Assembly (NCBI GenBank): GCA_034663635.1
Contig: JAXDJH010000025.1
Span: forward strand, 52,484 to 116,483
DNA from: JAXDJH01 sp034663635
Lineage (GTDB): Bacteria > Actinomycetota > CADDZG01 > WHSQ01
Direction of reading: 5' to 3'
Length of the DNA stretch: 64,000 bases
The notes beneath the pieces were generated by a model. It ran no database searches, was not told the origin of the DNA, and saw nothing but the letters and a program-made list of their open reading frames with translations. This document shows positions 61,163-64,000 of the stretch, one piece after another (within the stretch, counting starts at the first letter, position 1; every line of letters begins with the position of its first letter). A program made the position numbers and the translations under genes.

Positions 61163-61897
61163 CTATCTCGTGCGAGCGGTCGCCGTGTCGGAACCTGCGC
61201 TTCGGTTCCCCTGGGCGTCCACCGCAGCCACGAAGTACCAGAGCTGCTGCCCGCTTCCGAGACCTCGGTCCACGAACTTCGGCTCGGAGGTAGTGCCGAT
61301 CAGCGAAAAGGAGTCGGCCTCCCCGGTGACGCTTCGGTAGATCTCGTAGGTCAGCTCCACCGTTCGGCCGTAGGTCTCCGAGGACTCCGTCCAAGCGAGC
61401 GCAACCCTGCCGACTCGGCCTTTCGCCTGAAGATCGCTGGGGCTGCCGATCGAAACCAAGCAGGGGTCCGGTGCAGCCGGATCGTGGTAACTGACGCAGA
61501 TCTCGTCCAGCGGTCGATCCAAGCCGACGGGATCCGGGTCGATCTGGATGATCTTGACCTCCGAATCCTGCGTGAAGCGCAGCTCTACCCTGAAGTCTTC
61601 CGACACCGTGACCCCCGAGAGCCGAGCCGAGAAGCAGGCCAATCCGCAATCCCGGTGAGGGGAAACCGTCGGGGTCCCCTGGACCGTGCTCGCCCACTCG
61701 ACGCAAGCCGAGATGGCGCTGAGGCCCGGGACATGGACGGTCTGGCTCCCGACATGGAGTTCGATCGCCCCCTCGCTGACCGGCAGAGGAGTGCACGTCG
61801 CCTGCCATTCGCCTTGCTGTGAGCCCGCTGCGACAGCCGCTGAGCCCGGTAGAACCAAGAGCGCCACTACAACTGCTCCGATGCCCTTCAACCTCAT
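61163..61897 (-). CDS. Secreted protein with C-terminal fibronectin-III-like domain
   Basis: 244 residues. Signal peptide 1-23 (IGAVVVALLVLPGSAAVA). Residues 30-140 hold six cysteines (for example ACVEWAS, CGLACF) and probably a disulfide-bonded domain. Residues 150-240 (SPSDLQAKGRVGRVALAWTESSETYGRTVELTYEIYRS ... YFVAAVDAQGNRS) are a fibronectin-III fold. A 7-bp inverted repeat GGACCTG/CAGGTCC (61917-61938) lies upstream of the start. Likely extracellular, adhesion- or carbohydrate-related; function unknown. Confidence 0.75.
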   Translation of the reverse strand: MRLKGIGAVVVALLVLPGSAAVAAGSQQGEWQATCTPLPVSEGAIELHVGSQTVHVPGLSAISACVEWASTVQGTPTVSPHRDCGLACFSARLSGVTVSEDFRVELRFTQDSEVKIIQIDPDPVGLDRPLDEICVSYHDPAAPDPCLVSIGSPSDLQAKGRVGRVALAWTESSETYGRTVELTYEIYRSVTGEADSFSLIGTTSEPKFVDRGLGSGQQLWYFVAAVDAQGNRSAGSDTATARTR

Positions 61898-61999
61898 TTG
61901 TTTCTCCCTTCCGTGGGGACCTGTCTGACACCAGGTCCTGCGTGAATCCGGAAGGCACGGAGTTACTCGCCTGGGTACTTCTGAGGAAGCGGCCGGTGA

Positions 62000-64000
62000 T
62001 CAGGATGTGACGTTCCAGGTAACGGGAGAATCGGGGTCCGGCTGGTAACTGCAGTAGGTGCCGGTCTTAAGCCTCGCTTCGAGGTGACGGCCGAGTGCAG
62101 GGTCGTTCTCGGCGACTTTTTTCACGGCCGACCTGATGGCTTTCGTGACCGTCAGCCGGGCTCGTTCGGCGGACGACGCAGACTTCCTCGATCGACCCGT
62201 CAGACCCAAGGCGCTGGACAGCTCGCGGGCGAGGAACTCGATTTCCGCCTTGGCGCTAGCCGCTCGACCGGAGTCGTTGAACTCCTCGGCCTCCTGCAGC
62301 TCAGCTTCGAGGTCGTCGAGCCGACGCTTGTAGGCGGCCTTCGCCGCGGGGTCGAGCAGGTCGCCGGCATCATCGGCTCCCATGCTGAGCCCGGCCTCCT
62401 CGGCCTCCCTTGCGCTCGTTCGATCCGAGGATCCAAGCCCGCCCGCGAGCTCCAACACGTGGACCTCGCTGCCTGGGCGTTGCACGAGCTTGCTCATGTG
62501 ATGGAGCCCTTTCGCGTCATGCAAGCGAAAGACCGCGCCGCTGAATGAAACGGACCAGTACTCGCCTTCTCGAGTCAGCGTTGCAGTTCGAGGAGTTGAC
62601 GACGCTATCGACTGAGGCAGCTTCATGCGTGTTATCAGCTCCTCGAGCCGGGCCATGCCCAGTGAGCGCGCGTTCGCGAGACACTCATCGATCGCTAGCC
62701 CGGCCTCTGCGTCATCGGGATCTCTTTCCAAGCGCGCCCTAGCAGCCTCGAACCTCACCTGCTCGAGCCAGGCAGTAGCCCCCATCGCCGCCGCCGCTCG
62801 CTCGGCCGCAGCGAAATGCCTGAGCGCGTCGTCGGTGCGTCCCGCCGTTTCCGCGAGGAGCGCAAGCGGTCGAGTGACCGGCCCGTAGTAACCGATGCCT
62901 CCCCCCACCACTATCTGGCGGTTTTCATAAGGCAAGAGTTGCTCGTACAACTGACCGGCCCGCTGATCGTCCCCGAGGAATCGACAGGTTTCGGCCGCGA
63001 AGTTCATTGCCGGCAACCAGGTGTGGTCGTGAGGAATGCCGGCAAACCCTCTTTGAGCGAGCACCTCGAACTCGCGTCTCGCCTCTGCGTCGCGGTCGAT
63101 ATCCGAATAGAGACAAGCGAGGCCCGACCGCCATCCGGGGATCGCCGGATATTGCTCTACGTAGGTCCGCACCGGTTCCTCGAGTTCCGCCAGGCGGCCC
63201 TGCAATCTGCGAAGAAGGAACAACTGGAGTCCAAAGAGCCCGAGGGCCTCCGTGTCCCCAACACGCTGGCCGATAGCCAGCGCCTCTAGGGCCAACCGTT
63301 CGGACTCGTCGAACCGTCCGGCGAACGCGGCACGCATCGCTCTGAAACGCGTCGCCCACTCTTTGTAGAAAGGCTGACGTAGTCGCTCCGAGAGAGCGAC
63401 GCAGGCCTCTAGCTCCCGGTCCGCGGCTGCGATGTCGCCCGCCTCGAGGAAGTGGCCCATCCGCCAAAAGTGGCCTCGCAGAACTAGGTCTGGGTCGCCG
63501 ATCTCTTCCGCTATCTGGAGAACCTCAGTCGCGCTCGACATCTGTTCGTCGAGGAACTCGGGCCCCCACAATGCATAGTGAAGACCGTTCAAGCAGTAGG
63601 CAAGGGTCGCCGGGTCCCCGCCTCGTCGAGCCATCTCGGCTGCCGCTCGGCCGAGACGTACGCGCTCCTCCTTACGGTCTGAGTAGTAGAGCTCGATGGC
63701 CAAACGCGCCATCGCCCTGGCTTTCAAACCAGACTCTTCGGTTCCAAGCATCTCCAGAGCTGCGTTTAGAAGGGCCACTAGGTCCTGGTCGACGAGCCCG
63801 ACCGCCGGTCGCATGGCCCCGCCGTAGCCGAGGGCAGCGCGCGCCGCGTGTTCTCGATTGCCGCTTCGAGCGGCTGCATCCGCGACGATCTTGAAGGTCT
63901 CGCGGGCATCTGCGATCTCGCCGGCGCGCCATTGGGCTTCCCCGAGCCCTAGGGACAATTCGCTCCTACCCTCGGGGTCCGTCGAGCCATACTGATCGAT
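62000..64000 (-). CDS. Large TPR regulator-like protein, N-terminus outside window
   Basis: The frame stays open to the right edge (666 residues visible). Residues to about 400 are helical TPR-type repeats (LLRRLQGRLAELEEPVRTYVEQYP and similar). A conserved C-terminal unit follows: EYWSVSFSGAVFRLHDAKGLHHMSKLVQRPGSEVHVLEL, then a charged coiled coil (AYKRRLDDLEAELQEAEEFND) and ARLTVTKAIRSAVKKVAENDPALGRHLEARLKTGTYCSY. This unit is found at the end of very large AAA/TPR or cyclase-type regulators in actinobacteria. The missing N-terminal part would decide the class. Confidence 0.75.
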   Translation of the reverse strand: MDQYGSTDPEGRSELSLGLGEAQWRAGEIADARETFKIVADAAARSGNREHAARAALGYGGAMRPAVGLVDQDLVALLNAALEMLGTEESGLKARAMARLAIELYYSDRKEERVRLGRAAAEMARRGGDPATLAYCLNGLHYALWGPEFLDEQMSSATEVLQIAEEIGDPDLVLRGHFWRMGHFLEAGDIAAADRELEACVALSERLRQPFYKEWATRFRAMRAAFAGRFDESERLALEALAIGQRVGDTEALGLFGLQLFLLRRLQGRLAELEEPVRTYVEQYPAIPGWRSGLACLYSDIDRDAEARREFEVLAQRGFAGIPHDHTWLPAMNFAAETCRFLGDDQRAGQLYEQLLPYENRQIVVGGGIGYYGPVTRPLALLAETAGRTDDALRHFAAAERAAAAMGATAWLEQVRFEAARARLERDPDDAEAGLAIDECLANARSLGMARLEELITRMKLPQSIASSTPRTATLTREGEYWSVSFSGAVFRLHDAKGLHHMSKLVQRPGSEVHVLELAGGLGSSDRTSAREAEEAGLSMGADDAGDLLDPAAKAAYKRRLDDLEAELQEAEEFNDSGRAASAKAEIEFLARELSSALGLTGRSRKSASSAERARLTVTKAIRSAVKKVAENDPALGRHLEARLKTGTYCSYQPDPDSPVTWNVTS

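Noticed and set aside
61917..61938. GGACCTG/CAGGTCC dyad and a similar GGTGTCAGA string at 29752 as a shared operator
   Set aside because: Only two partial matches exist and one is part of a start codon; chance is likely.
1..64000. tRNA, rRNA, CRISPR arrays, insertion sequences or phage genes
   Set aside because: No repeat-spacer pattern, transposase, integrase or RNA gene signature was seen in any intergenic gap by eye.

Overview
The window is high-GC, densely packed bacterial chromosome. Most neighbouring genes on one strand overlap by 4 bases or sit within 15 bases of each other. The gene content points to an actinobacterium: a PucR-type regulator, a mycothiol/maleylpyruvate-isomerase-fold protein, an F420/FMN split-barrel protein, a WS/DGAT acyltransferase, class III cyclase fusions, and many GTG/TTG starts. 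Several proteins match only broad families, so a poorly sampled or uncultured lineage is likely; that is inference. I see no rRNA, tRNA, CRISPR array, insertion sequence or phage gene. No gap between genes exceeds about 235 bases.

Layout. 1-3.6 kb: a subtilase cut by the window edge, an unusual R2-like diiron protein with an SCP2-type tail, and a divergent D-cysteine-desulfhydrase-type enzyme. 3.6-21.8 kb: a large polyamine/amine uptake and catabolism locus. It holds two aldehyde dehydrogenases, a PucR regulator, a saccharopine-dehydrogenase-like oxidoreductase, a GABA-type aminotransferase, two complete tandem PotABCD-type ABC importers (eight genes in the order A-D-B-C, A-D-B-C), a GSAM-like aminotransferase and an agmatinase-family ureohydrolase. 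Together these could import putrescine, spermidine or agmatine and convert it through aminobutyraldehyde and GABA towards succinate. The individual substrates are inferred.

21.8-36.6 kb is mixed housekeeping and secreted functions: CorA, a cupredoxin-like lipoprotein, an MBL-fold hydrolase, a molybdopterin-domain protein coupled to a P1-family peptidase and a TolB-propeller/RTX protein, small proteins, a GH15-like secreted enzyme, CsbD, a phosphoesterase lipoprotein, a PCMT, WS/DGAT, and a KDPG-type aldolase. 36.8-42.9 kb is a four-gene overlapping operon herA-sbcD(mre11)-sbcC(rad50)-nurA, the archaeal-style DNA end-resection set, in a bacterium; its HerA has a non-canonical P-loop. 43-46.8 kb holds two related response regulators (one REC-GGDEF-REC) and an XRE-TPR regulator behind a perfect inverted-repeat operator.

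46.8-57.6 kb: an epimerase/enoyl-CoA hydratase pair, a mycothiol-fold enzyme, an ECF sigma/anti-sigma unit with zinc-ribbon proteins, a cyclase fused to a degenerate alpha/beta-hydrolase domain, a class V aminotransferase and a DMT exporter divided by a strongly structured intergenic element, and a secreted protein. 57.6-64 kb: a 1,129-residue GMC oxidoreductase-alpha/beta hydrolase fusion, a secreted FN3-like protein and the C-terminal part of a large TPR regulator that runs off the window.

The most interesting items are the herA-mre11-rad50-nurA operon, the GMC/hydrolase fusion with a ferredoxin-like Cys motif, the R2-like/SCP2 fusion, and several structured leaders (55666-55717, 20585-20715, 1000-1130).
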